From contig JAJEKV010000136.1 in assembly GCA_021234155.1 (NCBI GenBank), forward strand, positions 310,001-374,000: DNA of 64,000 bases, written 5' to 3'. The notes below the pieces were generated by a model. That model was not told the DNA's origin. It was given only the letters and a program-made list of their open reading frames with translations, and did no database searches. Position numbers and translations under genes: made by a program. This DNA comes from Isoetes taiwanensis. Taxonomy: Eukaryota > Streptophyta > Lycopodiopsida > Isoetales > Isoetaceae. Positions 32,771-43,883 of this stretch are shown here, one piece after another. Position 1 is the first letter of the stretch. Every line of letters begins with the position of its first letter.

Positions 32771-32975
32771 CAAGTGACTAAACACCTATAAATATCTTGA
32801 CCGTCAACCCTTGATGTTTTTATAAAGTTGTTCAAGTGGTGCAACCCCAGCGTTTTGAATTAGATGGCATGACACCTAGTTAATGGCTTTCGCCTCAAAA
32901 TTCCATACACCACCTAGTGACACCCTAAAATTCAAGTTCGATTTCGGACACAACAAGTGACTAAACAAGACATAT
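32640..32975 (+). repeat. scrambled junction: duplicated pol 3' end with an LTR scrap between copies
   Basis: The pol 3' end is present twice in tandem (about 32638-32785 and 32823-32967; shared words 'gttgttcaagtggt', 'aatggctttt/cgcctcaaa', 'acaacaagtgactaaac'). Between them, 32786-32812 matches a stretch of the nested element's LTR (44564-44590, 'cacctataaatatcttgacc'). This is the left junction of the nested chromovirus and is rearranged or misassembled. Confidence 0.7.
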
Positions 32976-34568
32976 TTATATTAGCGGTGAAATTTTTACA
33001 AAATGAGGGCCAGGCGTGGCGGGCATTTATTGTAACCTAGGGGTTGACTTAAAAGGGATTAAATTAGCTATGCTAATTTAATCATTAAAGATAATAACCT
33101 ATAATCTAGGGATTAATATTAAATGGGATAATTAGGCCAATAAATGCTTTGGGAAGGCCCACGCCTAATTCGATTGGCCAACATGGGGACTTCAAATTGG
33201 GGAACATCAACCTGATCCCTATTGCTAATTGACTCCCAAAATTCGTCCAAGAAGGAGCAGGGGGCTGGCGCCAAAAACCCATCCTTATTTGGGCCACCGG
33301 ACCAAGTACTTTTTACTGTGTAGTTGAATTTGAACCACCAAGACCTAGGAGATGGAAGCACCAATTGGTAATGGATCCGGCCCGAGTGGTGGGTGGCTAA
33401 TATAGTTGTGAATTCTAGGCGCCTGTTGGGCACGGGTTGTGCTTGCTTCTCTATTATCTCATTGTTTTACTTATAGGACTAACCCTTGATTGTAAAGGTG
33501 AGTTCTTCTTATTTTTGATTATGTTTGTTAAGGATGGATTGATAGTTCTTTGCATGGTATTACTTACGGAATGGGGGGTTACGGGGGTAGAGACCTACGA
33601 GCCATGTATTGTAGTATGCTCCTAGATAGACCCCTGTAGCATCCCACTAGTTGCGGCACTGTGCACAAGAGCCCCAGGGTCATAGATGCTATATAGTGCG
33701 GCTTAGCACCGGACAAAGGAACACGGTGGTGAAGTGGAGGTGGGGTCTTGCCACGAACATAAAAGGCTCACAGGACTCCTATAGCGAGCTAGACCGATGG
33801 CAGGGTCACGTAGGGGGCGGGTATGGGTCTGACACTCCACAGGTGGGAAGGTGTGACCGTATGGGGCACCTTGCACTGAGTAGATTTTAGAGGCGAGTAA
33901 GTGAGTGCGGATGCGGGGGTGGCTGATGCGGCACGTATTCTCTAGCTTCGCCCATGGAGCCCTTTGTGATTACGGAAGGGGCGGCTTCACGACCTGCCTC
34001 ATCGGACCCGGGGCTTCATGAACCCTGGAGTAGGCTCGGCGGGGTGATGCCTCGAACTGCGTCTCCGGGAAGGCTATAGCGGCGCCATATGGCGTGAATT
34101 GACCCATCGCAAAGTGTGCAGGGGGGGCGGATGGAGTGGACAACCCTAGCCCGATGTTCTATGCCGATAGCGCCCGGGTTATATCTGTCTGGCTGATCTC
34201 TTGAGGCCGAGCCGTCGGTCTATCCTCACGAGTCGAGGCAGGGGTAGAACACGGGGTTTTGGGTGTTTTCTTAGGTTTAGATGCATATTCTTTGCCGTTG
34301 GTATTTGGATGGATATGCCACCCTTCGTGGTGGTTATTTATATGTGATTTATCTTTGTATGCTAACTCTTGTATTCACGCTTCAGCGGACGTAGGAGCCC
34401 CATTGAAGGCGTGGGCGAATGACCCCTCCGTGTCCTTCTTAGGGCATCGTATTATAGATGGCCGAAATAGGCGGAGGAGCCTGCTCATGGGAGTTGGTCG
34501 CCATGGGAGGAAAAGTCCCGTATGTGTAAATGACGTAGAGGGTCGTATATGTTCGAGGGCGTCCGCGG
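32976..34568 (+). repeat. 5' LTR of nested chromovirus
   Basis: From 33029 ('attgtaacctagggg') it matches 44613 onward through to about 34560. It differs by dozens of 1-6-base indels and some substitutions. The LTR contains an internal ORF-less GC-rich R/U5 region (about 33640-34260). The short ORFs in it are not genes. Confidence 0.82.
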
Positions 34569-34585
34569 TGGTATCGAGCATGGTT
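34569..34585 (+). promoter_or_regulatory. primer binding site, initiator-Met tRNA type
   Basis: 'tggtatcgagcatgg' differs from the standard TGGTATCAGAGC site by one missing base. It fixes the end of the 5' LTR. Confidence 0.75.
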
Positions 34586-35148
34586 TTGGGAAGCCAAACT
34601 ATTGCCTTTGGCCACATACTAACTTCGATAGATCGTTAGCTAGAGAGTGAGGATTTTGGAGTAGTATGAGTTTTTTGGGTGGTGTAATGGTTGCCGTCAT
34701 GCTTGCTTTAGCGTGGTCTAATTGTAATTAGAAGGGGTGTACCGGTACCCAACCCTAACCCTAAGTGGGCGGGGGGTACGGGTGTGTGGCTGGGCCGTAG
34801 AAACCTCGGGGTAGGGGTGCCCGCCACCTCGTAAATAAAAAAAAAAAAAAAAACCCTAAAAAAAAAAAACCCTAACCCGGGGGGGGGGGCCCTTGCCGCA
34901 GAAATGAAATGACGTCGAGGTGGGGGTGCCGCCACCTCAGCGCGCCCGCCATTTTTTTATAAAAAGTTTTTTAGGGTTAAAAAGTTTAAAAGTGACTTTT
35001 TCTTTCACTTTTCTTAAACACCTAAGTGCCCTTTTGAGCTCCGCCCTAGCCGCCATAGCCGCCCGGAACTAGAAGCTTCCCTACGCCATAGCCAAACCTC
35101 GCCCCTTACCTTTCTCCCCAAGCGCGCCCGGGCGCCCACCTATTCGAC
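34586..35148 (+). other. GC-rich leader with telomere-like words and homopolymer runs
   Basis: No gene. Contains AACCCTAACCCTAA (34751-34764) and CCCTAAA/CCCTAACCC words (34854-34878) mixed with A and G runs, a hairpin GAGGTGG/CCACCTC (about 34917-34938) and a TATA-like TTTTTTATAAAAAG at about 34952-34966. The telomere-like words are too short to call a telomere insertion. Confidence 0.5.
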
Positions 35149-35880
35149 ATGGAGGAAGTCAAGCGGGTGTACAAAGCGCCAAGCCCGTTATTCTCAAACC
35201 CCATAGAGTTTTTAATGGCTGAGCTGTTGCCGCGGCAAAACCCATCGCCCGAAGCGGAGGCAAAAGCGAGGAGATCTTTGGAATATCTTGCTAAGCGTTT
35301 CTATGAAGGAGTGAGAATACCATACCCACTCTTACGCTATAATGGCGTTTTGTAATTAAGCTCAACGCTATCAAGAAACACGCACCATAGTTGAACAAGA
35401 AGATGGTGTGCGAAGTATATACAGTTCTTCCCGGGTGAGGATGAACAAAGCTGGCCAGGAGGCCCTACGAATCTGAGGCCCAAAACAGCTTTGCAAATGG
35501 CGGGGAAGCCCGGACCTACGGTGGCTTGCATCGATGACCCCGCTTAAAGGTACCGTTACCCAGGAAGCGGCATGTGCCTTTTGATGGGGAGCCTATACTC
35601 TTCCATCGTTCTCATATGAAGAGGAGACCAATCATTATCCTTTGGGAAGCGGGATCACCCTCCTACTTTCACGAGATCATTTCAATGGTACGTTGAGCGA
35701 GACATGCAAGCTAATCCCCACGTTACTTCATAGAGCTTACAAGAAGAAGCGAAATCAGAATAGCCAAAGAGAAGCAAGCGAGAGGAGCAAGCCACACTCC
35801 CAAGCAAACCGAGAAAGGCAACACGGTTGATTGCGGAGGAGGCTGCCAAGCCGTGAGGATACTATCCATCGGCAGTGAGG
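35149..35880 (+). pseudogene. unrecognised cargo ORF(s) upstream of the H3-like domain
   Basis: An ATG at 35149 opens a 68-codon ORF (MEEVKRVYKAPSPLFSNP) that stops at 35353. Further protein-like pieces in other frames follow (WCAKYIQFFPGEDEQSWPGG at about 35405-35470, PFDGEPILFHRSHMKRRPII at about 35580-35640). They read as one coding region broken by small indels, possibly continuous with the Arg/Glu-rich and H3-like parts downstream. Family unknown. Confidence 0.35.
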
Positions 35881-36560
35881 TAGAACAAGAGCAAAATCTG
35901 AAAAAGAATGCGGGGACGAAGCGAAAGCGAGAGAGCAAGAGAGGCAACCGAAGCCGTGATGGAGCGAGTGAGGAAGGAAGAGGAAGAAAGGCATCGGCAA
36001 GAGCCACCACCTGCAGAAGTCCGTATTCCTCGCCGAAGACAAAAGAAGACACCCCACAGATCTGGTGCTCAGTATAAGGACCAGCTTAGAGCTCGGGGAG
36101 GAATCGCCAAGGTGCCAGGGGATAACCGGCGGGATAATATCATCCGTAAAGCCCGGCATCCTGGAACAGCAGGGAAGACTCTACCCGGAGCTGCACCCCA
36201 ACCTAGGAGGAGGCATCGTTACAAGCACGGTACCGTGGCGCCGAGAGATAAGGAAGTACCGAAATCCACTGAGTTTACATTACGAAAACTTCCTTTCGGC
36301 GTCGGTCAGAAATTGCCCAAGAATTTAAGGCGGACGCCGTTTTCAAACTCATGCCATTCTAGCACTTCGGGGAGGCGGGAGGCTTACTTGGTGGCCCTCT
36401 TTGGCGATGCAAACCTATGTGCCATCCATGCCAAGCGAGTAACCATCATGACAAAAAAGACCTACAGATTAAGCGCGGATCCGTGGGGAGCGGTCATAAT
36501 TATGTACATCACAATTTTGTATCTATGTAAATCGATATATATATTAATATAAAACTGTTT
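35881..36560 (+). pseudogene. histone H3-fold protein (divergent, CENH3-like?) in retroelement cargo
   Basis: A 214-codon ORF (35908-36552) begins with an Arg/Glu-rich, coiled-coil-like stretch (ERVRKEEEERHRQEPPP), then a basic tail, then PRRRHRYKHGTVA at about 36205. This is the H3 entry motif before the alphaN helix. With small frame changes the H3 landmarks follow in order: REIRKY, KSTEFTLRKLPF, EIAQEFKADAVF, EAYLVALFGDANLCAIHAKR, VTIM, and an RIRGERS end. H3 binds DNA in the nucleosome core, and CENH3 replaces it at centromeres. The tail lacks the ARTKQTARK start of canonical H3, so a variant is likelier. Spacing between helices 1 and 2 looks canonical, against typical CENH3. At least four 1-3-base lesions make it non-functional as written. 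Confidence 0.75.
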
Positions 36561-36657
36561 GACTTCTTATTGTGAATTGTGAATTTTCTTACAATTAAAA
36601 AAAAAAAAAAATAAAAATAAAAATAATAAAGCTGAAAAAAAAAAAAAAAAAAAAAAA
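36561..36657 (+). other. 3' UTR-like tail and poly(A) tract after the H3-like region
   Basis: About 95 bases of AT-rich sequence after the ORF end, then A-rich runs broken by T and GCTG (36597-36657, ending in A(23)). This looks like the reverse-transcribed poly(A) tail of an mRNA, so the H3-like block is probably a retrocopy. Confidence 0.6.
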
Positions 36658-38170
36658 TGATGAATTTGGCGCCTCGAGCGCCGTGCCCGACAAGTTAAAT
36701 ACTCAGATTCATTTTAGGGTTTCACCATTTCTTACTCTGTTTCCTTCTTCCTCCCATCTTCCACTGCGGTGATGGACTCTGGCCGCCTAGCATGGTACAT
36801 GGGAGGCGAGCAATGGGATCCCGGGTTCCTTACCCTCTCTTGGATCCTATCTTTGCGAGTTGATCGACCTCATCGACAATATCGCGCCACCACGACTATC
36901 GACCTTTGTAGAGTTCTATGATCGGGAAATATTGCACGGCGCGAATTCTTTGGGGAACCGCCCCAACCTTATCTTCCGAGAGATATTGTGGAGCATATGT
37001 TGGGAGATGATGCCATGCTACTATGACATCCTCAAGGGCATCATCGGGCGTGCTAAGCACGCTCCCATTATCGATTGTGGCTCTAATGGGCTATACTTTG
37101 AAGCCCGGTTGCCCTTGCTCTTATTATGGACAGGTATGTAGATGGCGACACAGCTTTAGAGCAAGCTAAGGCCCCACTTCCTCAGTTCGAGGAGGAGGAC
37201 GGCGGATAAACTTTGCTGATTTCGATGCGATGGAAGGAGTTAGCTAAAAGAGGCCTTTGCCTCGTAGTAAAGAGCCAAGCACTTGTGGGATTGAGTTCAC
37301 TTGCTACCATTAAGGTTGGGGATCGGGATTACTTGCTGGCGGCGACATTCAATGGGCCTATCGCATATCGCAAATAAAGAATTAGCGAGAGGACCGCTCA
37401 CCTTCTTTATGGCTGGCGAATATTGCCGAGTCGGCATGATTTCATTGATTACTCTCGCCCTAATTATGCGCCCGGAGATACATCAGCTGCTCAACTATCA
37501 ACCTCTTGATGTTGAGCCTATCGGCCACCCTCTTGTCCTTGCGCCCGATTAATGATTGAGTACCCCATCTTGGTTCACGAATCGGCTTTCCGAACTCTGA
37601 GGGCCACACGTGCCCAACATCAACGGCGTCGTCGTCAAAAGCTGGAAGGGCGACCCAACCATGGAGGATTTATGTGATGAGAGTCAGTATGCTCAGGAAG
37701 AGAAGGATTTTGCCATGGAGGAGGAGCTGCCCCGAAACTTGGAGTCCGAGTTGGCCTCTTCAACCCATCCGATGGTTCAGGGGTTGAAATGCCATATTAC
37801 TCGATTCTTCCTGTCGGCTTTCACAAGCAGACAGGTTCTCTTCTTTGCTAAGGCAATCGCCCCTGAAGCAGAGGCGGCTGTATGGTCATTGAGGGCACTT
37901 TCCACCACAGCGGGCCACAAGAAATTAGCTCCTAACCTTGAACAGGTTATCCTGGTGAACCGGGATCTAGCCATTGCGGTGTTTGATCAAGAGATTGGTT
38001 CTTGGATGAACATGAGTCTGTTGGTTGCAGCGCCATTGGCTACCAATGTCCCTCCAGAGATAGCTTCATCAGCTGCCTCATCAGTTAATCCTAGCGTGCT
38101 ACTCTTGCAGCATCGACCAGAGCCTGAGTTTGACACCCAAGCACAAGATGCTGAAGGGTCGACCTCTTAG
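36658..38170 (+). pseudogene. second cargo gene-like unit, unrecognised
   Basis: A pyrimidine-rich leader (36700-36770, with 'gttaaatactc' as a TATA-like word) precedes ATG at 36771 (MDSGRLAWYMGGEQWDPGF). Protein-like pieces continue across frames: ELIDLIDNIAPPRLSTFVEF (36860s), YLPRDIVEHMLGDDAMLL, WKELAKRGLCLVVKSQALVG, VGDRDYLLAATFNGP (37310s), then an intact 186-codon ORF at 37610-38170 that is acidic at the start (DLCDESQYAQEEKDFAMEEE) and has an Ala/Ser-rich end. Total about 460 residues. No domain recognised. It may be a structural protein of a retroelement or a captured host gene. Confidence 0.4.
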
Positions 38171-39218
38171 TTCTAGGTTTCATGGGATCATCGTATGAAA
38201 TTTTGTTAAATTTTGATTGGCATTACCTCTAGTGGGCCAACACCAAAATCTATGTACTGTTTCTTTTTATATATATTCAGGATATCTCCTTATGTTTCTT
38301 GCACTGTTGAAAACCATTGAATTGTCTTCGCTCTTTCATGATTAATTCTCTTCCTTAAAGTTGGAGTAGAAGGAAATTGTTCAATGTATACATATTTATT
38401 CCTGTCATCTTGCAGAAGAAACACTTGAGGATGCGAGGGCGGGATCAGGCACGATAAGAATGGGCGACCCGGGGCCTCTGAACAAGATTATGGCGGAGAT
38501 ATGGAGAATACCCGGAGCGAGAGGGTGTCGATGAGGTGGATGAACCCGAGGAGCCGCAAAGAGCCTTATGATCGACAAGGGTATGGAGGTAGTTAATATC
38601 CTCAGAAACGGCGCCGGCGACCTAAAAGCGGACCCTTCGCGCACATGGGACTATTGGGTATGTCGAGCCGCGAAGCTTTCGAGGATTCCAACGACCACTT
38701 ATGGCAGATATTCTATGCATTGAGGAGGCTTTTTAACCTTCTCATTATCAGCCCCACATGGGATTATCAGCCTGTGATCGTCCAAGCCTGGGCACGTTAC
38801 AAGCTCATTAGAGCTGTACGTGAAAGTGTTCGCTATTCTATTATGTACCCTTTCGCGAACCCCTAGGCCGGGACCTCCTTAGTTTTTGTGTTGCTAATGT
38901 TTCAGTGTGGCTAGAGAAGTAAACCATGTATTAAAAAAAATCTACGTGTGTACTATATAAATTTTGAGTGATAACTACTTTCAGAGTGAACTTTTGTCTC
39001 TCATATTGGTGTTTGGACTTTTAATCGAAAGCTTTTTCTCTTGTTTTTCGATACTACACAAATGATCTTGTTGTGGGACTTGATGTTGTGCTCTTCTTGT
39101 GAGACCTGATGTAACTCTGCTTATATCTTGTTATGCTCAATATAGACGGTGCATAGCGCGCTGGCTGGCGAACACCCTCGAATGCCGGTAGGTTAACTCT
39201 GGCGAGGAACTCCTGGCG
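38171..39218 (+). other. cargo 3' region, mostly noncoding
   Basis: AT-rich stretch after the 186-codon ORF, then short broken ORFs (GDPGPLNKIMAEIWRIPGAR at about 38465-38525; a 73-codon ORF at 38645-38866 with WDYQPVIVQAWARYKLI) with no recognised domain, then AT-rich sequence leading to gag. Confidence 0.35.
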
Positions 39219-40350
39219 ATGAAAAGGCAACTAGTTGAGTTGCAAACTTATGTCTTTGAACACCAACCCACCGCAACATGTTCACGAGGATGGACCGGGG
39301 TTACCCAAAATCACCGCCAAAGCCCACCACCCGCTGACCTTACGTACACGAATCGGTCCACGCACCCGTGCGAAGGCGGCACCGTTCCAAACGTCATCGT
39401 GCTTCCTCTAGGGACAGTGCCACATCATCTCAGTCACCAACTTCTGAGTCCTCGGAGTCGTCTATGTCATCCGATGACCGTGCACATCGTCGAGACAAGG
39501 AGTACCGAAAGGCGGTGGATCTGACCATAACCCGACATCACGGAAGAATAGGAAATTGGCCCAATTTGATGGGAAATCTAGAGGGGGCTGAATCACGAGT
39601 CTGGCTCGGCGAGATGAAGGAATTTGGAAAATCCTATGGGATGACCGAAAAGGATCTGAGGAAAAGTTGCCACCACAAACCTTACGAGGGGCTGCCGTAT
39701 TTGGTGGAAGGGCTATGCTAGAGCCAAGCATTTGGATAGGAGCAGATGCAACTTCAGAAAGTTTGCCAAAGCCTTTAAGTCGCATTATGTGCCTCGTGCG
39801 CACAAATGCCAACAGATCCAGACCTTCTATAGGCTAGAGCAGAAGGGAATGTCAGTACAAGCCTACACTGATGAGTTCATGCGCCTGAGGTTATATGTAC
39901 GGGTATGAAATGAGAAGAGAGGCGGTGGAGGGCTACATTGAAGGGTTGGCCCCTCCATTAAGCGAATGGTTAAGGCCATAGACCCCAAGTCGATTGCGGA
40001 TTTGAGGCTAAGGCATTGAGCCTTGAAGAGGATACACCGCGAAGCCAGTACCAACGTCCGGCATCGTACTCCCAGCCGCGCCCGTATACCCCTTACAAGG
40101 GCCGTTCACCCAGTCCGGGACCCTCTCAACAAAACACTCAGGGCCGCCACGAAAAGAGAGTCACCTTCAGCACGCCTGATAAGCAGAATAATGTCGGCAA
40201 GGAAGTTCGGAACCTTTTACAGTCTATTCCTAAAGAGGCTCGAGAACAGCTCCGCCGAGATAAGGCATGCTACAGATGTATGCGACCCGGCCACTTTATG
40301 CAGAACTGTCCTTATGTCACGCAGAGGCCTAAGCCTGGCCATGGCCGACC
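39219..40350 (+). pseudogene. gag: chromovirus gag, zinc knuckle
   Basis: Frame-broken gag. A Ser/Arg-rich N-terminus (39380-39480), the capsid motif NLEGAESRVWLGEMKEF (about 39575-39620), FRKFAKAFKSHYVPRAHKC (about 39750-39805), YRLEQKGMSVQAYTDEFMRL (about 39825-39885) and a CX2CX4HX4C zinc knuckle (CYRCMRPGHFMQNC, about 40269-40310). At least three frame changes. Structural protein of the retroelement particle. Confidence 0.78.
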
Positions 40351-41000
40351 TTGATTGGGATGACCTTGAGTCCACACCACCAATCGAGGGCCGAAGCTCC
40401 GAGTACATTCACGGTGCGTCTCATATTCTTGCAGCCATTGAAACTGGCAATGCTGAAAACCAGCCTTCTGTTATTTCTACCATAGGCCAAGTAGGCAGTA
40501 AGCCTTTCATAATTTTGATGGATACGGGTAGTACACATAATTTTGCTTCTCCTAGAATGGCCCGGTATTGCGGCTTGAAGCGTTGAGGTCCAGGCCAAAG
40601 CCGATTCGCTAGCGGTGGCAAGGTCGGGCACACACATGGCGCCGCATTAACTTTAAAATGCGGTTGCCGGGTGCACCGGTTGCATTGGGTGCGAGCTAAT
40701 GGACATTGGCAAATATGATCTCATTGTCGGGATGGAGTTTTTGGCGGTGCAAAGGCCAATATAGGCTGCGAAAGCGGGAGGTTACCTTCAACGCCGCTAG
40801 CGGACTCGGCGTAACTATAAAAGGTGAACCATTCAACCCTATTATCGGTCTATGTCCCTCAAGCGGTTAGATAAAGCTATCACGCAAGGATAAGCTCCTT
40901 TGCATCATTAGACTTGCCTCTATTGAGTCGGATGTTAAGCGGAGCGGATAATTGACACCCTTAGGAAGGGATTGCTAACCTTCTCAGAATATAGTGATCT
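40351..41000 (+). pseudogene. pol: chromovirus protease region
   Basis: The frame at about 40480-40590 reads VGSKPFIILMDTGSTHNFAS, the aspartic protease DTGS loop of plant chromoviruses. The rest is frame-shifted. A later block near 40725 resembles the IVGMEFL-type C-terminal protease motif. Confidence 0.75.
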
Positions 41001-42345
41001 TTTTCGGATGAGATTGAAGCTTCCTCCTTTTCGGAGGGTCGAATGTGAGATCGCTCTAGAACCGGTACTAAGCCTACTAGTAAGGCCCGTGCCGTATGAG
41101 TCCCCAGTGGCTGGGAGCTTAGAAGCAACCGGGGAGCTCCTAAACCTAGGTTTCATTCGGCCTAGTGTTTAGCCTTTTGGTGCCCCTATCCTTTTTGTTA
41201 AGAAAAAGGATGGCTCCTTAAGGATGTGTATTGATTATAGGCAGCTCAATAAGCATACCATCAAGAATCGTCACGCTTTGCCTAGGGCGGATGATCTAAT
41301 GGACCCAGTTGCAAGGGGCCAAATATTTCTCAAAAGATTGATTTACGCTCGGCTACCATCGGATAAGAATAAAGGAGGAGGACATCCATAAATCTGCTTT
41401 TCATGCGAGATATGGGCATTATGAGTTTACCGTTATGCCTTTTGGGTTAACTAATGCTCCTGCAACTTTCATGCGCTTGATGAATGATATCTTCGCCAAT
41501 ACTTAGATGACTTTGTTGTTATTTTCTTTGTGACATCCTCATCTATAGTAAAACTTTGAAGGAGCATGAACAACATCTTAGGTTGGCCCTACAAAAGCTC
41601 GGGCGTCATCGACTTTTGCCAAGTTCTCCAAGTGCAAGTTTGCCACTCCCAAGGTGGATTACAGGACATATTATTCAGTGAGAGGGAATTGCTACGGATC
41701 CCATAAAGATAGAAGCGATAAGAGATTGGCCTATTAGGGGTAATGTCTCCGGAGGTCGAAGTTTCTTGGGACTAGCGGGGATATTATCGGAAATTCGTTA
41801 AGGATTTTGCAGCGATTGCCGCACCTCTTCTTGATCTCACAAAAACGTGAAGGTGAAGGATTGGATGGAACATTGGAAAGCAAAAGTCAGTCGGGTTTGA
41901 AGCTTAAGGATGCTTTAACGTCTACACGGTCCTCACATTGCACGATCACGAAAAGGATAAGCTAGTGGCAACCGATGCTAGTAAGATTGCTACGGTGGAG
42001 TCCTAATGCGAGGAAGGGAGAGTTATTGCATATGATTCAAAGAAGATGAAGCGACCGACGGAACAGCGATACCCTACCCATGACCAGGAATTGTTGGCGG
42101 TTGTCGCTCTGCGTATTTGGAGACACTACCTTCTTGGTAGAAGATTTCAGTTAGATACGGATCATCAGAGTCTCCGTTATTTAACCACCCAGCCGAATCT
42201 CAACCTCCGTCAGAGGAGATGGATGGAATTTTTGGAAGAATATGATTTTGAGATTATCTACAAGCCTGGGAAGCACAATGTCGTTGCGGATGCGTTGTCA
42301 CGCCATCCTTTAGTAACCCGGACCCATTGTAATGCAATTTCCACA
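41001..42345 (+). pseudogene. pol: chromovirus reverse transcriptase and RNase H
   Basis: RT blocks in several frames: [20 protein letters not shown] (about 41170-41230), [20 protein letters not shown], the [16 protein letters not shown] block (about 41428-41475) and a decayed YLDD/DDIL region near 41505-41550. RNase H is better kept: an ORF from 42046 reads RYPTHDQELLAVVALRIWRH, LDTDHQSLRYL and YKPGKHNVVADALSR, the usual chromovirus RNase H end. Confidence 0.85.
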
Positions 42346-43560
42346 CTCACTAGTGAGTTTGGGAAACAAATAGAGCAGACCTTGGCCACGGATCCCGAGT
42401 TCTGTGATGTTTGGGGGAGCTTGAGTAAGGAAGCCCGTACAGATAAAGAGCGGGAAACTTTTCGTTCATATAAGAAAGAAGGCCACTTGCTATATTACAA
42501 GGATAAGTTATGTGTACCTCGGACTTCGGTTGCGTAAGTTAATCCTCCATGACACACATAATGACCCTATAGCTGGACATGCAGGATTTATGAAGACCTA
42601 TTTTAAAATCCGTTCTAGCTACTTTTGGCCGATGAAGAAGGATATTGCTAGGTACATCAAGCGATTGTCGGTATGTCGGTGAGACCAAAGCGAGAACAAT
42701 TAAGGACTCGGAGAATTGCAACCTTTGGATGTGCCCAGCGCTAAGTGGAAGTGATAACCATGGATTTCATTGTGGGCCTTCCGCGTACTCTTGGGTGGGT
42801 ATGATGCGCTAATGGTAGTGGTCGACAAATTGTCGAAAATGGCTCATTTCTTGCCATGTCGGTACCACGGACACCGCCTTTAATCTTGCTACGCTTTTTG
42901 CAAAGGAGATCTTGATTACGGAATGCCACGGGTAATTGTATCGCGCGGGGATCCCAAATTTGTAAGTGCATTTTGGAAGGATTTCTTCACCACCATGAGA
43001 CCAAGCTTGCTATGAGTACCGCATATCATCCTCGAGACGGATGGTGAGACGAGGCGTACCAATCGTATCATAGAGGATATCTTTGCGAAGTTATGTGTGG
43101 AGTAAGCAATCCCAATGGGCTGACTATATTTATCTAGTAGAATTTGCCTATAACAGTATGAAACAGGAGTCTTCTAGAATGTCTCCTTTCATGATAAATT
43201 ATGGTTATCAATGCCTTACTCTCGACACATGGCACAACCCCGGGTGTCGAAAGTGGAGATTTCTCAACAACTCCTCACGGAGATGCAAGTTTTGGTCGAC
43301 GCAGTGCGTGCTTACTTGCTAGGCGCCTTGATCGTCAAAAGAGTGTAGCGGATAAGCCTGGGACCCCACGAGTCTTCAGGTGGGTGAATCGGTTTGGCTT
43401 AAGATTAAGGTAAAACAAGCCAAGCTTAAGATTGGTAATTGCAAGAAGTTGGCACCCAGATGGGCTGGACCGTTCAAAATCACTGAACGCATTGGGGAGC
43501 AAGCATATCGCCTGGACTTGCCACCCCGCTTAAAGATCCACAAGGTTTTCATGTGAGTCT
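42346..43560 (+). pseudogene. pol: chromovirus integrase
   Basis: The integrase zinc-binding start (HDTHNDPIAGHAGFMKTY, then FWPMKKDIARYI) runs from about 42548. DALMVVVDKLSKMAHFLPC, just past the first catalytic Asp, lies near 42810-42870. YLVEFAYNSMKQESSRMSPF lies near 43130-43190. A typical C-terminal block (KLGNCKKLAPRWAGPFKI-like) and IGEQAYRLDLP follow. Many frameshifts; catalytic Glu region unreadable in a single frame. Confidence 0.82.
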
Positions 43561-43599
43561 TCTTAAGCGACATATCCACGATCGGAGGAGGTTTTGGAA

Positions 43600-43883
43600 A
43601 CCCCAACTCTCACTGGAAATGGCGGAGGAGCAGCTAGAGATAGTACACGAAACTCTTCTTGATCGAGCTTATAAGCGGACCGGGGAGGACTCAAATGCTA
43701 CAATACTTGGTCAAGTGGAAACACTTGCCCGGTGGAGATGCCACGTGGGTGATGCAAACAGATCTTGAGAAGCATTATCCGGATTTCATCTTGCGAATCT
43801 CAAGGCCGCACCATCAGCGATGCTATCAACCCCGCTCCGTGGTAAGCTTGAAGACTAGATTTAGCGAGAACCGTAGGGGGTAG
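43600..43883 (+). pseudogene. integrase C-terminal chromodomain
   Basis: EEQLEIVHETLLDRAY at about 43625-43672 and then, in another frame, MLQYLVKWKHLPGGDATWVM (about 43690-43750) match a chromodomain (Y.VKWK..P..DATW). Chromodomains on chromovirus integrases recognise modified histone H3 and direct insertion into heterochromatin. Having an H3-like cargo in the same element is therefore notable. Confidence 0.8.

Noticed and set aside
35723-36159. 109- and 134-codon minus-strand ORFs opposite the H3-like region
   Set aside because: The plus strand carries ordered H3 motifs; the minus frames are Ser/Leu-rich shadows.
35881-36560. Firm identification as CENH3
   Set aside because: Helix 1 to helix 2 spacing looks like canonical H3 and the C-terminus is of RIRGER type. 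Only the tail and some core differences favour a variant, so I left it as a divergent H3-fold protein.
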